The notes: a model not told the origin generated them from the letters alone. A stretch of 64,000 bases of DNA from Chrysomallon squamiferum (GCA_012295275.1 CM022677.1:6555280-6619279); one strand, 5' to 3'. Counted from the first letter of the stretch, positions 25,991-38,097 are shown. Numbers and translations: made by a program.

Positions 25991-26180
25991 TTTGGTGTTT
26001 GATTATTAATCAGAAATTAACCACATTTCTTGACCAAACAAAAATGTAAACAAGAATAAAATGATGTGTTGTTTGTTTATACAGAGGTGGCCAACATTCA
26101 AACACTTAATTTAAACTAAATAATTTTAATATTATATAATCTGCATCTTGTCATTTAACTTAACTGTCCATTTAATAATA
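25990..26180 (-). repeat. Inverted partial copy of the TNFR 5'-flank repeat
   Basis: ttaaccacatttcttgacca ... aagaataaaatgatgtg ... atttaacttaactgtccatt matches 18960-19110 in the same (minus) sense and runs into AAT/AAC repeats as that copy does. This suggests the large duplication originally began near the receptor gene's upstream region. Confidence 0.75.
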
Positions 26181-26530
26181 ATAATAATAACTACAACAAC
26201 AACAACAACAATAACAATAATAATAATAATAATGATAATAATAATAATACTAATAATCATAACCATAATTATTATATTTATTATTATTATAATTATTTTT
26301 ATCATTACTGCAACTATAGTATTACTACTACTGTTTTTAATCACCATTATTAACATTATTATTAGTACTAGTAGTATTAGTTGTATTCTAGTTGTTGTTG
26401 TTGTTGTTGTTATTATTATTATCACTGATATTATTATTATTACTACAGCTTCTATTTTATCATCGTCATTATTATCATTATTTATATTAGTGTTATTATT
26501 ATCATTAGTATCAACATTATTATATTAGTA
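26175..26530. repeat. Trinucleotide-rich region (TAA, AAC, ATT, GTT)
   Basis: Counterpart of 19112-20205 in compressed form. Open frames on both strands are poly-Ile/Thr/Val artefacts. Confidence 0.85.
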
Positions 26531-26943
26531 TTTCTAAATGTACATCAAGAATTCATACTTCAAGATCACTATTCCTTTTTAATTAGTAATTATCTTCATT
26601 GAAAAGTATATTTATTTTATTTAAACAAATAAAATGTCTTTCAACTTTATTTTTTATAATTAGGTTAACAAAACAACATTACGAAACACACACACACACA
26701 CACAGGTGTGATGAACAGATTATTGCCATTTTTGCTATTGTTGTTCACCTATTTATTTAACTGTTAGCAAAATTTCATGAATTACTTTTAACATTGTTAT
26801 AGAAAGTTCTTTTACGAATATATTTATTTTGTCAATTATTTATGATTATCACCACTCAATTCTTCTGAACCAACATTTAACATTATAAATATTATAAACA
26901 TGCAGAATTTTGGATTATCTGAGCTATCACTGAAATAGGGTTA
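26530..26943. other. Intergenic, AT-rich
   Basis: Contains a CA repeat (26686-26704) and an AGAACTAAAATAAAATAAAG-related stretch; no gene. Confidence 0.5.
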
Positions 26944-27294
26944 ATTACTATTGTTGCTGTTATCATACTTTATTATTATTATAATTATCATCACATGTCA
27001 TAATCATCATCATCATTAATATCTTTAAGTGTATATTCTTAATTTATTTTACACACATTAAAATGTTTGTTCATTAAAAAAAAATGAAAATGTCTTTAAT
27101 CCTACTCTTTAGAACTAAAATAAAATAAAGAATTTATAGTTCATGATCACTATTTCTTTTTAATTAGCATTTTTCATCACTGAAAAGTTTATTTGTTTTA
27201 TTTAAACAAATAAAATTTATTTCAATGTTTTTTAAACCTTAGATTTAACAAACATAACGACTTATTTTATTAAATCAAAACTTAATATTATTAT

Positions 27295-27298
<4 letters not shown>

Positions 27299-27362
<64 letters not shown>

Positions 27363-27445
27363 TATATTTTATTGTTCATATAAATGTGTTGTAGATGTTG
27401 AGGTTAAGTTAGAAATAGTTACAAATACTTCTGTTTGTCATTAAA

Positions 27446-27514
<69 letters not shown>
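27299..27514. repeat. Facing (GA)n and (CT)n tracts, copy B
   Basis: GA at 27299-27356 and CT at 27450-27514. Same layout as copy A but the spacer differs. Confidence 0.92.
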
Positions 27515-27524
<10 letters not shown>

Positions 27525-27732
27525 GAGATCTGGTTGTTTTCTGGCAGCCAAAAAAGTTATTGTTGTTAGTTATACTTATTTACATTCGTGTAATACATTT
27601 CTTATCTCAGATCACAGCTTTATCAAAGCACACAGAGAGATACACACACAAACACACACATTTATATATATATATATTATGTATGTATGTATGTATGTAT
27701 GTTATTTATATGGTTTTGTACGTTAGAGTTTA

Positions 27733-27794
<62 letters not shown>

Positions 27795-28656
27795 TGTTAT
27801 TGTCGTAGCACGTTTGTTTAAACTGCATACAGATTTGGGAACACACTGAAACAGGCAACGGATAATGAGATCACACATCACACGTCACGATATATATGTA
27901 CATATTAAAAAATATGTATATATTAATTATTATTTTATCATGAAGCTGTGATTTCTGAGATTAATGAAATATAACAAATCTCTCAGGGTCTTGACAATCT
28001 TTTTTGCCTCTGTGTGACAGGTCACATATTACTGAGTGTATTAATTACTTAAGAACATTTAAATGTGGGACATTCTAAACACATCGTTTTTAATATAGCT
28101 TCAAATCAGTTTATAAGTAAAACCGCCATTAATGAAGCAACAATAATTCAAAATAATGAAACAAGCTTATTATAAATCTCACATTTTAACTTAAGACGCT
28201 GTATAACGTTTGCTTCGCTAAACAGAAAAAGACTTCTACTGCTAGTTTCCACTAAATTAGCCACTGCCTGTCCACACGTGTTTTAGTCTGAAATTTTCCT
28301 CTCCTATCTCCCACTCTGTTCGAGTGTTGCCAAGACTTCTGTGTCTACGTACACACTGTGATTCAGTCTCTTTCCACATTTCTATCTGAACTTTTACACA
28401 TATATTACATTACATGATCTTTAATCTATGTAACTGTTTTTTATATTTTATTATTCATAAAAAAAATATATCTTCTGTTTCAGATACTAATAGGAATACT
28501 ATATATATATTAGCAAAAAAAAAGATGTCAAATGTACAATAAGATACATATGTGGAAAACATTATTTTATTTATTTTATTTTATTTATCTGGGTTCTTCT
28601 TTCATACAGTTATTTATATTTTGTTATTGTGAATACATTTTTGTCTTCTGTTTCAG

Positions 28657-28668
28657 ATACTACAAAAG
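28657..28668 (+). other. Putative 12-nt microexon, copy B
   Basis: Identical microexon, acceptor and donor to 22518-22529. Speculative without transcript data. Confidence 0.3.
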
Positions 28669-28785
28669 GTAATAAACATACACAAATACATTACACATAT
28701 TACATATACCCACACATATGCACATTCAAAGACTATTTTTATCTACTGTTACAGTTATACTTACTAAATAAATATTTTTACTCAG

Positions 28786-28817
28786 GTTCTGATGCCAGTG
28801 AGATGCACAGTATTAAA
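28786..28817 (+). other. Exon-like segment GSDASEMHSIK, copy B
   Basis: Counterpart of 22647-22678, still open and in the same phase, with an acceptor-like tttactcag and gtaatc at the end. Two residues differ from copy A. Confidence 0.22.
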
Positions 28818-29617
28818 GTAATCTCGTTAGTGTACACACGCAAACACATCAGTACAGGACGATGGGGTACGAACCATAAATATAATAAAAATAGCAACCA
28901 AATGCCTGTGAGTGTATCATTCAAACTCTCTGAAATATTATAATAATTTAAAACTTTTTTACAGTTCTATTTTTGTTGGGTGTAGGTTTGTTTTAGCTAC
29001 GGTTTGTGTTAGGTAAAGGTTGTTTTGCATATTGGTAATTTGCATACACCTGATGGATATGGGTTGTTTTGGGCATGTTATTTAAGGTATGTGTTATGTT
29101 TCTTTCCTTCTTTTTTTGTGTCGGATACATTGGATACAGACTGTATTGGATATGAGTTGTGTTCGGCTTATTTTCGGAACAGTACATTACGCTCTGTTAA
29201 AATCATTCTGGTAATGCATTTTCTCATGTGTCAGAAATGTTGACAGCAAAATAACTTACTCAAAATCGATCCTAATATATTGGTGTAATCCAGTTGAAAA
29301 TTCAAATAGCTGGAGAAACAGAAATCAAACATTTTTGTTTGTTGTTGTTGTTTTTGTTTGTTTTTTTGTTTTTTGTGTGTTCTTAAATAATTCGTATAGC
29401 TGGTTTCAGAATAGAAATACTAAATTTGTATTTGCTTAATTTATTTCAAAATTTAATAAAAACAAATAGTTAACACTGGTTAAAGTAGGGGTGAGTGTTT
29501 TGAAACTTATACACCAGGACGTAGATAAATAAATAAATAAATAAATAAATCCTAATTATACATATTTATCTACTTCCCGGGGAAATAATTTTAAAAACAC
29601 TTGGAATTTTTGTATAC

Positions 29618-29782
<165 letters not shown>

Positions 29783-29904
29783 ATAAACTTGTATTTCTAC
29801 AAAAATAAGAGATTAGCAAAATATAAATCCATGTGTAGAGTCTGACAATTTAACTTAATAATATTACATAGAAAATGAAGTTAGTTACAAAGCAATTTTA
29901 ACTA

Positions 29905-29945
<41 letters not shown>

Positions 29946-30599
29946 AATGATAAAATATATAAACTTTTCATTCGTTCAGTTTATTTTATTTATAAGAAAA
30001 CAGAAGAGCTATTAAAGTGAATTACAAACTTGTAAAGTTAACCTTGTGACGTAGGTTACAGATCTACTGTAATAAGTTATATGAAGCAAAACATGAAATA
30101 AATAAATAAATAAATAAATAAACATTTCTGACTTGTCCATGAATGCTGCAAGGTAATTTCAAACACCTTGCGTCATTCTACGTAACTCAGCTCACACATG
30201 ATGAAACTTGAATGTGGACAATGAAAGAAACGTGACCATCACAGAAGTAATGTATTCAGTGTAATAACAAGGAAACATTTCATAGTAAACGAATGAATTT
30301 CTGATTGTTACTGAACATTATTTTATTAACGTCGAACTCAACAAATTTTTAATCTGCAGTTAAATGGCTTCATTCACTGATAAAGTAATCGAGAAAGATA
30401 AATGCGACAACACATCGCCAGACACTACTTTTCCCTGACTGAGCCACACCCTCCACTCTAACACAAAACAATTTTGTACAGAAATTTTATTATGAAAAAA
30501 CCTAGATTACTAAGTTTTATTTTATAATATCTTACACTAACGACAATAACTAGAACAACAGCAACAAATAATAATAATAATAATAATAAGTCTTCTTAC

Positions 30600-30742
30600 C
30601 TTTGTCTTAAGAAATGAAAATTTTAACGCCAGCAAAAAATTCTCTTCTACTCGTCTGCAATGGCGGACAAACCTTTTTAGACAGACGTCACTGGGAGAGT
30701 CAATTTCAATAAAGGGGTGGAAACCTTCAAATGTTGTTTCTT
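30600..30742 (-). CDS. Open minus-strand exon of unknown gene, copy B
   Basis: Flanked on the minus strand by an acceptor (gtaatacctttttctcag type, cag at 30743-30745) and a gtaaga donor. The 143-nt segment is open in phase 1 in, phase 0 out. It encodes ETTFEGFHPFIEIDSPSDVC, then LKRFVRHCRRVEENF and LLALKFSFLKTK, a mixed acidic then basic sequence with a predicted amphipathic helix. No family is recognised. Its duplicate in copy A is broken. No adjoining exons were found, so it could be a surviving exon of a decayed gene. Confidence 0.35.
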
Positions 30743-30921
30743 CTGAGAAAAAGGTAATAGTGAACGTTTTAAATGCTTCTGGTAAAGTAAACAGCAGTAA
30801 ATGTAACAACTACCTTAACATAGAGCAGTTCATTAATTTTTAAAACGCGTGTTACAGTCTATCACACATATCGTAACAATAACACAGCAACTGGTTTGTA
30901 GAAGTTCAGAGAAAGATAATA

Positions 30922-31320
30922 CATTTAGCCGCCAAAATTTCTTTTCGTAATCAATATGGTGATGCAAGGTTATTTTGGTCACGAATACACAATAGTAATA
31001 AAATAATAGTAATATATATATATATGAGAATATATGAGAATAGTGTCTCTGAATAAAACCATCACACTTTTGTCTTTTGATTATGTGAATGAATGTTTTG
31101 TTAAACCAGATTTCTCAAAAACGTCCCACAGATTAATATGACTAATACAAGTTATCGCTTCGCTGGTTTTCATAGCCTTTCCGTTAGCTCGTTCGTATAG
31201 TGATTATAAACGATGCAGTACAAAGTCAAAGAATGTTCCAATGTCAGTGTTTCCAATATCAAATAGTTTAAATAATAATAATAATAATAGCAGTAGTAGT
31301 AGTATTACTACAACTGCTAT

Positions 31321-31387
<67 letters not shown>

Positions 31388-31545
31388 GTTTAGATAGAAG
31401 GTTTACTAACAACCTATCCATAATAACAAATTCTACACTACAAAACTGTTAATAAAAATTGCTGAAATGTTGTCTTCTTATTTAACCTGATTGTATTCTG
31501 TTCCAGCCACTGTATCACGTCATGTGTTCAGATAATTATTATTGT
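30922..31545. other. Repeat H end, repeat K piece and trinucleotide tracts
   Basis: The inverted right half of repeat K lies at about 31030-31165. TAA/GTA/CTA trinucleotide repeats at 31265-31386. No gene. Confidence 0.65.
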
Positions 31546-31739
31546 GTTTCTTTTCATCCGCAGTGGGAAACATAAAGACATTCTTGATGTTACTGTTATT
31601 GATATGTTTGTGGTGGTACTGCGAGGTAGTCACGTTTCCGTGTCTCGGGTTTTCCTTTTGTTTTCTTTAATCTACCAGTTCTCTTGTTCTTACTTCTGTA
31701 TTCACTATTTATTTATTTATATGTTTATGTTTGTACTTA

Positions 31740-31820
31740 TTTATTCATTTCTGTGTATTCCTTTACATATTTTTTCGTTGTTTGCACGTATGAGACAGGA
31801 TATATATATATATGTATTCA
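31740..31820 (-). repeat. Repeat K, left half (split inverted copy)
   Basis: Reverse complement of 1495-1570 (cctgtctcatacgtgcaaac type). The matching right half lies at about 31030-31165, about 0.58 kb away. A 160-codon open frame (31544-32026) over this stretch has no coding character and overlaps the repeat. Confidence 0.65.
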
Positions 31821-32735
31821 CTGAATACGTACATATCAAACAAATTAATAATACTACCTTTATTATTAAAGTACTCTCTCAATTACTTATGAAATTGTTA
31901 TTACCTCTTACTATTATTACTATTGCTACTATTGTTTATATTACTATTACTACTACTACTATTAATTCTGTACTAACTGCTACTATTCATCTATTACTTT
32001 ACTTCTGTTATTTCATCTATGACTAGTGTAACGTTATCTGTATCACTACTTCCACAATCACATCTATTATTTCTATTATTTCAAAACTATATATATAAAA
32101 ATATTCCTCACTCTTAGAAAACTGTTTCTCAAGTCTGATGAAAATGCTACAAATATGTAATGAAAAATAGAAAACAAAATAATTTAAAATATTTATTTGA
32201 ACAAAACAACTTTTTCATATAAAAAAAGATAATATTAGAAAATCCTCAAGAAAATCCTTAATTAAGAATTTAGAAAAACATTAAAAATTATTTTAAATGT
32301 TTAGAAAGGTTTTAAAGTGCTGAGAGTGCTATGAAACATAAAGGTGCCAGGAGTTCTGGTTTATCTAATAAAAGTATTTTTTGTGGTTTTATCTTCTGCT
32401 GTTTAGTTTGTTCAGTACAGTGAGAAAACTTGAAGAACTGGGAGATAAACACAAAAGTCACTTAGAATCAATGTCACTTCTCACATTTTCTTTCATTCTC
32501 AATACAAGCTTATAAAAAAGGACCCTGAAGAAAAACAAAATTATTATTAAAATTAAAAAATATTCAGAGTTGTATGTATAAACAACAGTATACAATTTAC
32601 CATGTAAAATGAAGGTTGAAATGATTCAAATGGGACGATTGTGACTTAATTATTGTCATGATTTTTACTTACTGTTAAAAATCTATTTATTTCATGAACA
32701 AAATCAGTTTAATTTAGCACTGTCTTATATTGTAT
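31820..32735. other. Intergenic AT-rich DNA
   Basis: Trinucleotide ACT runs near 31900-31970. No recognisable exon. Confidence 0.5.
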
Positions 32736-32739
32736 TTCA

Positions 32740-33085
32740 TGTCATTGTGAGTCATTTCATTCATTTCACTGTATTTTATTTCATTATTTTTATTGTTATT
32801 TTATCATTATTTCATTTAATTTAATTTCATTTATTTCAGTTCTGTTCGTTCAGTTCATTTATTGTTTTGTATTGTATTTCATAGTATTTAATTTCATATC
32901 ATTTATTTTACTGTATTCTATTATTATTTCATTTCATTTATTTTACTGTATTTTATTATTATTTCATTTATTTTACTGTATTTTATTATTATTTCATTTT
33001 CTTTATTTCATTAAATTTCTCTACCACACACTGCATTTCATTCATTTCATTTAATTTGATTTCACCGTATTTCATTTCAATGTAT
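32740..33085. repeat. ATTTC/TATTTTACTG-rich degenerate tandem region
   Basis: Dense (T)CATTT and ATTTTACTGTATTTTATT motifs. A unit of about 27-30 bp (ttttactgtattttattatt plus atttcattta) occurs about three times near 32900-33000. Confidence 0.75.
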
Positions 33086-33186
33086 ATCTTTGCATGTGCA
33101 TGTGTTGATGTGTGTGTGATATATTAATATTTATATCTACCTCTACAAGTAAAGAAAATGACCATAAAATAGTTTATAATTTTATC

Positions 33187-33274
33187 AAATGTTGTCACAA
33201 TTAAAATAACAAGAACAGTTATTTTAATTGTGACAACATTTTTGGAATCATTCCTAGTTCAGGAATGATTCCAA
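33187..33274. repeat. Two adjacent perfect inverted repeats
   Basis: First hairpin: 24-bp arms 33187-33210 and 33218-33241 with the 7-nt loop aagaaca. Second: 14-bp arms 33242-33255 and 33261-33274 with the 5-nt loop agttc. Both are perfect and abut each other. The paralogous site near 49.64 kb does not carry the same arms. Confidence 0.95.
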
Positions 33275-33884
33275 GCATTCATTGAACTATAAAAAAATAA
33301 AAAATAAAAAAAATATCTTTTACATGAATGAATGAAGGAAACAGTGAAAAAATGAGGAAGGTAGAGTGAATGGATAAATGAATGAATTAATTAATAAATA
33401 TATGTTTAATAATAGTTTAATTATTAGGTTTATTTTATTTACTTTGTTTGTTTGTTTGTTGTTTGTTCATGTTATTTAAAAATTAATGTGACTTAAAGAG
33501 CAAACAAAAAAAAGTTAGTATCAAACAGGGTTTGTTTGTGCTTCTTTTTTGTTGTTTTAACAATGCTAATTTCTTAGTCACTGAAAGCTGGTTTTCTGAT
33601 TTTCAGTGTTAAGTAAACATTCTCTTAATTTTTGAATAAAAAATGATTAACAAGTATATAATGATATTTTTATTATTTTATTTATTTATTTATTTATTCC
33701 ATTTTAATGCAGAACAAGTTAATTCTGTGACTGAGATATTAATTAACTCATTTCTAAGTAATTTTTCAGTTTAAAACATCCATTCTGATATCTTTGGTAA
33801 TTAAAATCACAAAACGATGCACAAAATTCATCAATCATTTGTATCATTTTGTATTATATAAAATGGAGTAATTTTTTAGAATGT

Positions 33885-34205
33885 CACTATTTATAAAGTA
33901 ACCAGCAATCATTTTGAGCATATAACTATTTAAGTATAACTTTTCATAAATAATAAGAAATCATTTGTAACAAGGAATTATTTGTAACGTATAACTATTT
34001 ATTAAACACTAAGAAATCATTTGTAACATATAACTATTTATTAAATAATAAGAAATCATTTGTAACATATAACTATTTATTAAATGAAAAGAAATGATTT
34101 GTAGTATATAGCTATTTATTAAATAACATGAAATGATTTGTAACATCTAACTATTTACTAAATAATAAGGAATCATTTGTAACATATAACTCTTTATTAA
34201 ATAAA
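33885..34205. repeat. 37-bp minisatellite, block C
   Basis: Unit about 37 bp, ataactatttattaaataat followed by aagaaatcatttgtaac. About eight diverged copies here; only about four to five in block D (50280-50440). Confidence 0.85.
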
Positions 34206-34280
34206 ACGTTATAATTTCAACTTGTTACCAAATTTTTAATATTGAGTAAATTAACTATTTATTAAGTATACCCTACTCAC

Positions 34281-34456
34281 CTACATTTGACACATTCATT
34301 TGACAAGTTGTGATATCCTGTCTTACACTCAAATGATAGGAGACTGGCAGATTTTTGCAGTTGCTGTTTGCTTGACATGAAACTGTTGAAAGACTACATT
34401 CATCTCTGTTGTTTTCACATCGCACACCACCCAGCCAGCTTTACACTGACAATGCT
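34281..34456 (-). pseudogene. EGF-like domain exon, frameshifted (block C)
   Basis: Minus strand, between acceptor ccctctcag and donor gtgagt. It starts HCQCKAGWVV, the end of one EGF domain. After a frame change come DECSLSTVSCQANSNCKNLP and, after another shift, FECKTGYHNLSNECVKC. Together these give the six-cysteine spacing of a calcium-binding-type EGF module (DEC ... CxNxxxC ... FxCxxGY). At least two frameshifts are needed, so the exon is either decayed or mis-assembled. Splice sites remain good. The copy in block D (50522-50672) shares the cysteine segment but is more eroded. Such modules usually act in extracellular matrix or adhesion proteins. Confidence 0.65.
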
Positions 34457-34698
34457 CTGAGAGGGAAAAATAAAATTTAAATATAAAATAAATAAATAAA
34501 ATTAAAATCAAACTTTAGTGTCAGTATTATTTTTAAATAAAAGTTATGCAATTGTATTAAAATATAATATAAATATCACCAAAATTTTCGAATTTTACAG
34601 AATAAGTTGCTTCAAATTTCAAAATATAATTATATTTTTAAAATATTTAAACATTTATTTTTATATTATTGTATTTTGTAATGAAAAATTCTGCTTAC

Positions 34699-34820
34699 TA
34701 ACAAATGTTCTCTGGTCATTTTCAAGTTTCTTCCCATCCAGACAGGAACAAGTGAATCCACTGATTGAAGCAGCAGTATATTTAGTAATACTGCATCAAC
34801 TGATATACACTCATTCATAT
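34699..34820 (-). pseudogene. Calcium-binding EGF exon, frameshifted (block C)
   Basis: After an aatgtag acceptor in phase 1, the minus-strand frame gives DMNECIS, the DxNEC start of a cbEGF module. A shifted frame gives GFTCSCLDGKKLENDQRTF, the GFxCxCxxGxxLxxD half. The last cysteine of the module has become Phe here (Cys in block D). One indel separates the halves. Confidence 0.65.
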
Positions 34821-35123
34821 CTACATTAAAATAATAACAATAATAATATTAACAATAAACGAAAAATCTTATTTCAAATGACAATATAATAGTGTTCAAA
34901 CTTAAATTTTATTTTCTTCAGTTACATTTAATACAGTTAAAGCCTCTTGTTTTAATATATAAATGTACATGTTCATATGTATGTAAAGGATAAAAAGAAA
35001 TAAAACTTAAAAGAGAAGAAAAAAAGAGACTGAAAGTAAAGGTCCAACAGAAAAGATTATTAAATGTTAATAAACCAAGGACTTTGTTCTTGTTAAATGT
35101 ATAAAGCAATATTCTGTACTCAC

Positions 35124-35240
35124 AACACATGAGTTGTACCTGTTGCTAGTTTGTATACAAAGTTACAACTGTAGAGTCCTGTTTGTCCACACTGGTGCAG
35201 TAATGGCTGCAGCTGAGATGAGAGTAAAACTGACATGGAT
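35124..35240 (-). pseudogene. EGF-like exon unique to block C, frameshifted
   Basis: Acceptor tacagtttcag, then a phase-1 frame DPCQFYSHLSCSHYCTSVDK and, after a one-base shift, YSCNFVYKLATGTTH. The C-x-C-x(3)-C spacing resembles coagulation or LDL-receptor-type EGF modules (CSHYC). A donor gtgagt lies at 35118-35123. The corresponding interval is deleted in block D. Confidence 0.55.
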
Positions 35241-35408
35241 CTGAAACTGTATTGAGAAAACTGATATTAGTTTTACTTAATTAATATAATAATACTTTTA
35301 AAAATGTTACTACTGCATCAAACTCTGCTATTTGTGAAATTATCATCTGAGACAAGATAGTTTGCACTTTTTGCTTTGACAGGTACAGTTTAGAGAAAAA
35401 CTGCTCAC

Positions 35409-35507
35409 CTTCTTCACATTTTGTTCTGTCTTTTTCAAGTAGTAACCATAGTGACGTAAACTGCCTTCAACATTCTGACAAATCTGTTCCCATATCAAAC
35501 CCTGACT
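35409..35507 (-). pseudogene. EGF-like exon, eroded (block C)
   Basis: Acceptor tttgtttcag and donor gtgagc bound a 99-nt segment open in one frame: SQGLIWEQICQNVEGSLRHY then GYYLKKTEQNVKK. CQNVEGS and GYYL match the second half of a cbEGF module, but the CxC pair has been lost. The terminal cysteine (DRTKCEE) is in a shifted frame. The copy at 51199-51302 is poorer. Confidence 0.5.
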
Positions 35508-35520
35508 CTGAAACAAAAGT

Positions 35521-36950
35521 ATTTTATTATTTTAAATATTCTCAGTGACTTTATAAACTTAGATTACAGTACAGAGAAGAATGTATTACAGATATAATAA
35601 CAAGATTAAAATGCAGTAACAATAAAAAAAGAATACAGTGACAAATAATCATAATAACAATAATTAATAATGATGGTACTAATAATTACAACAGTAATAA
35701 TAATAATAATAATAATAAAACAAACCACAAGACCTCATCAAGAATTAATAATAATGATATATGTTTACAATGAAGTCAGCTCTTGAAATGTTTATGGCTT
35801 ATGAAAAATAAATGAAATTGTATTATTTAGTATTTTGAAATGAAATAAATCTTTATTATTATTTAATTTAATATTATAAATGTACAATGTACAATATAAG
35901 ACTGATAAAAATGTTAGTTGTTAAAGCCAGTCTCAGGTTAGGTTCAGGTTTTATTAAGAAATAATTTTTCACTGTTGTTGTAGTTTGTTACTTATAATCA
36001 TTTCTTTAGCAGTTTTCAATCTTTACATAAAATACCTTACACTGACTTCAATAACCAAATTTCATTTCTGTCTCTGAAACAGATGATGTTAAATAAAATG
36101 AATTTTTAGCTTTAGTTACCTGTTTTCTTTGTTCTTATTTATTTGTTTATTTATTTATCTACTTTTCAAAAATGAACTAACAGGACTTATTGAACAGTGC
36201 CTAACTGTAAATTCTGATGAATGTTTTTATTTTTTTTATTTTCCTAAGATAGCAAAAATTACTGAGTCACTTGTCAATCATTTAAAAAATATTTTTTTTT
36301 ATATTTGACTGAATATTTTTAACTTCAGTTTTTTCAAATATTTAATCAGTTTTCTGCAAGTAACCCCAGTCAGGGGTTTCAACCAAACACTTTGAAGCAT
36401 AAATAAATTATTTTTTACTCATTTTGTCTTGACACAGTCTAGCAAAGAAAATGTTTCAAGTGGAGCTGAGTGTTTATGTAAATACATCTTCAATATGTCA
36501 TAGACTATTATATTTACTGTGGAATAGTTCTCACTCAGGAAACTATTGAACTATTTAAAACACAACAAATACATGTAGGTATATAGTGTGTAGAAATCAT
36601 TTTTAAAAAACAAACAGTAAATAAATAAGTATTTCTACAAGTATGATATTGTTGTACTATTTACATATATCAAGATGAACTGTGTCTGTCATGAAGTGAT
36701 CAAGATTTGGAATGAAGAATGTAGTAGATTATTGAACACTGAAGTCTACAAATTCTCTAAGTATGTTTACACAAGCAGAACAATAGAGAAGAACAACAAT
36801 ATTTATTTCACAGATATATTTATTGTCACTCTGTTGTAAAATATTATACATGTTTATACATATTTGTACCAAAAATAAAAAAGTAAGAACTTCTAATGGT
36901 ATTAAATAAGTTAATATATTATAAAATACTTTAAGAATTAAACTGAATAC
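35521..36950. other. Intergenic AT-rich DNA
   Basis: TAA repeats at about 35696-35718. A short exon-like minus-strand patch (tgtttcag|agacagaaatg, near 36080) is not long enough to classify. Nothing else recognised. Confidence 0.45.
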
Positions 36951-36958
36951 AAATAAAC

Positions 36959-37369
36959 ATGAGTAGACTTACTAAAAAACTGAGAAGACAGGAAAATGAC
37001 AAATATAAACTACACCTGAAGAAAATGTTAAGCACTGCTAATGAAATATTCAGCAGTATGTCATGTCTTCCTGACAATGATTCCAAATTTCACTCTAGTT
37101 ACCCACTGTATTTGAAAGCTGATCAAAATTTCTGTTGCAAGTGAGTGTATTGTGAATGGACTAAGAACATTATCACATCAAATCTGTGTAAAATGAAATT
37201 AACATATATGAAAAAATAACTTTTGGATATTCCTTGTTTGTTTAGTGATGAAGATGTTGTGAGAATACTGCACAAATCAGGTGTTATTCCAACATTTAAT
37301 ACATTCTGTGAGGCAGCATGTTATAAAAACAGACATTGCTGCAATATTCAAAGAACTGTTACAGTATAA
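36959..37369 (+). pseudogene. 5' exons of an unidentified gene, probably part of an ankyrin-type relic
   Basis: Exon 1 (36959-37140) opens MSRLTKKLRRQENDKYKLHL, a very basic start, and ends CC-AA in phase 2 at a gtgagt donor. Exon 2 starts at 37246 after gtttgtttag and continues in the matching phase as NDEDVVRILHKSGVIPTFN then TFCEAACYKN. It reaches TAA at 37367, where a shifted frame (DIAAIFKELLQYKKEI) looks like the original continuation. Phase agreement across the intron argues for a real ancestral gene. The VVRILHKSG segment resembles an ankyrin-repeat helix, and a clearer ankyrin relic follows at 38.1 kb on the same strand. Function unknown. Confidence 0.45.
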
Positions 37370-38095
37370 AAAGGAGATATAAGTGACTCTGTGTTCACAC
37401 TTGTTATGTCTTTCTATTTGTTCAGGTAATATGAACATTGCCTGTCTGTTGGCTGACATGATAAACACAGAAACACAACAGTGAAATCATGGAAAAAGCC
37501 ATTAAACTATCGCTGGTTAGGTAAGACTTGAATCAAGTAACATGCATTTTGAGAATTCAAAGACTTTTAGAGTTGTTGATGTAAGCTATCTATATAAGAA
37601 ACTGGTTACCACTGATGTAATAAACAAAAAGAAAGAAACAGTTATAGTTGGTGCTGGTCAAATCATTTCAAGTGTTAATAAAAGATATAGCAAAACTGAA
37701 GTCTGATGGTTTAAATTATGAGAACTGATACAGTGAATTTTCTCACTGAGCAGAGATGTAATGATAAAGATGAGAACAACTGGAAGAAACGTGAATTACT
37801 GAAAGTGACGTTTAACAGTGCAGATATCGTCTAATGTAAATATTAACCAGAAATTGTTTGAGTTGTTTGAAGAGCAAACTATATTAAAACTGCTTGATAA
37901 AAATAAAATTAGACTGAAACAATTGTCTGTTGACAAAACTAGACAAACAGGTGTCTGATGACAAAACAAGACAAACATGATAGAAATTGTTTCTTCAAAA
38001 TAAACTTAGCTTCAAACTGTTGACTTCAGACTCACCTCTCCACATTTCAGTTCTATGTGGTGACTTACATAAACAAATTCAATGATAAAGAGAAA
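37370..38095 (+). other. Degenerate coding-like stretch between exon relics
   Basis: Several short plus-strand frames (for example KKKETVIVGAGQIISSVNK near 37625-37683 and NQKLFELFEEQTILKLLDKN near 37850-37905) look protein-like but are broken by stops and shifts. They probably belong to the same decayed gene. Confidence 0.35.
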
Positions 38096-38097
38096 AT

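Larger units (their letters stand above)
33165..35520 (-). repeat. EGF-locus duplication, block C
   Basis: Paralogous to 49625-51310 in the same orientation. Shared parts are the AATGAATG run, the aacagggtttgttt(g/t)tg segment, a 37-bp minisatellite, and the EGF exons at 34281-34456, 34699-34820 and 35409-35507. Block C keeps an additional EGF exon (35124-35240) that block D has lost by a deletion of about 250 bp. Confidence 0.85.

Noticed and set aside
31544-32026. 160-codon open frame, hydrophobic
   Set aside because: It overlaps repeat K and ACT/ATT trinucleotide tracts. No conserved motif; Tyr/Phe/Ile-rich from AT-rich DNA.
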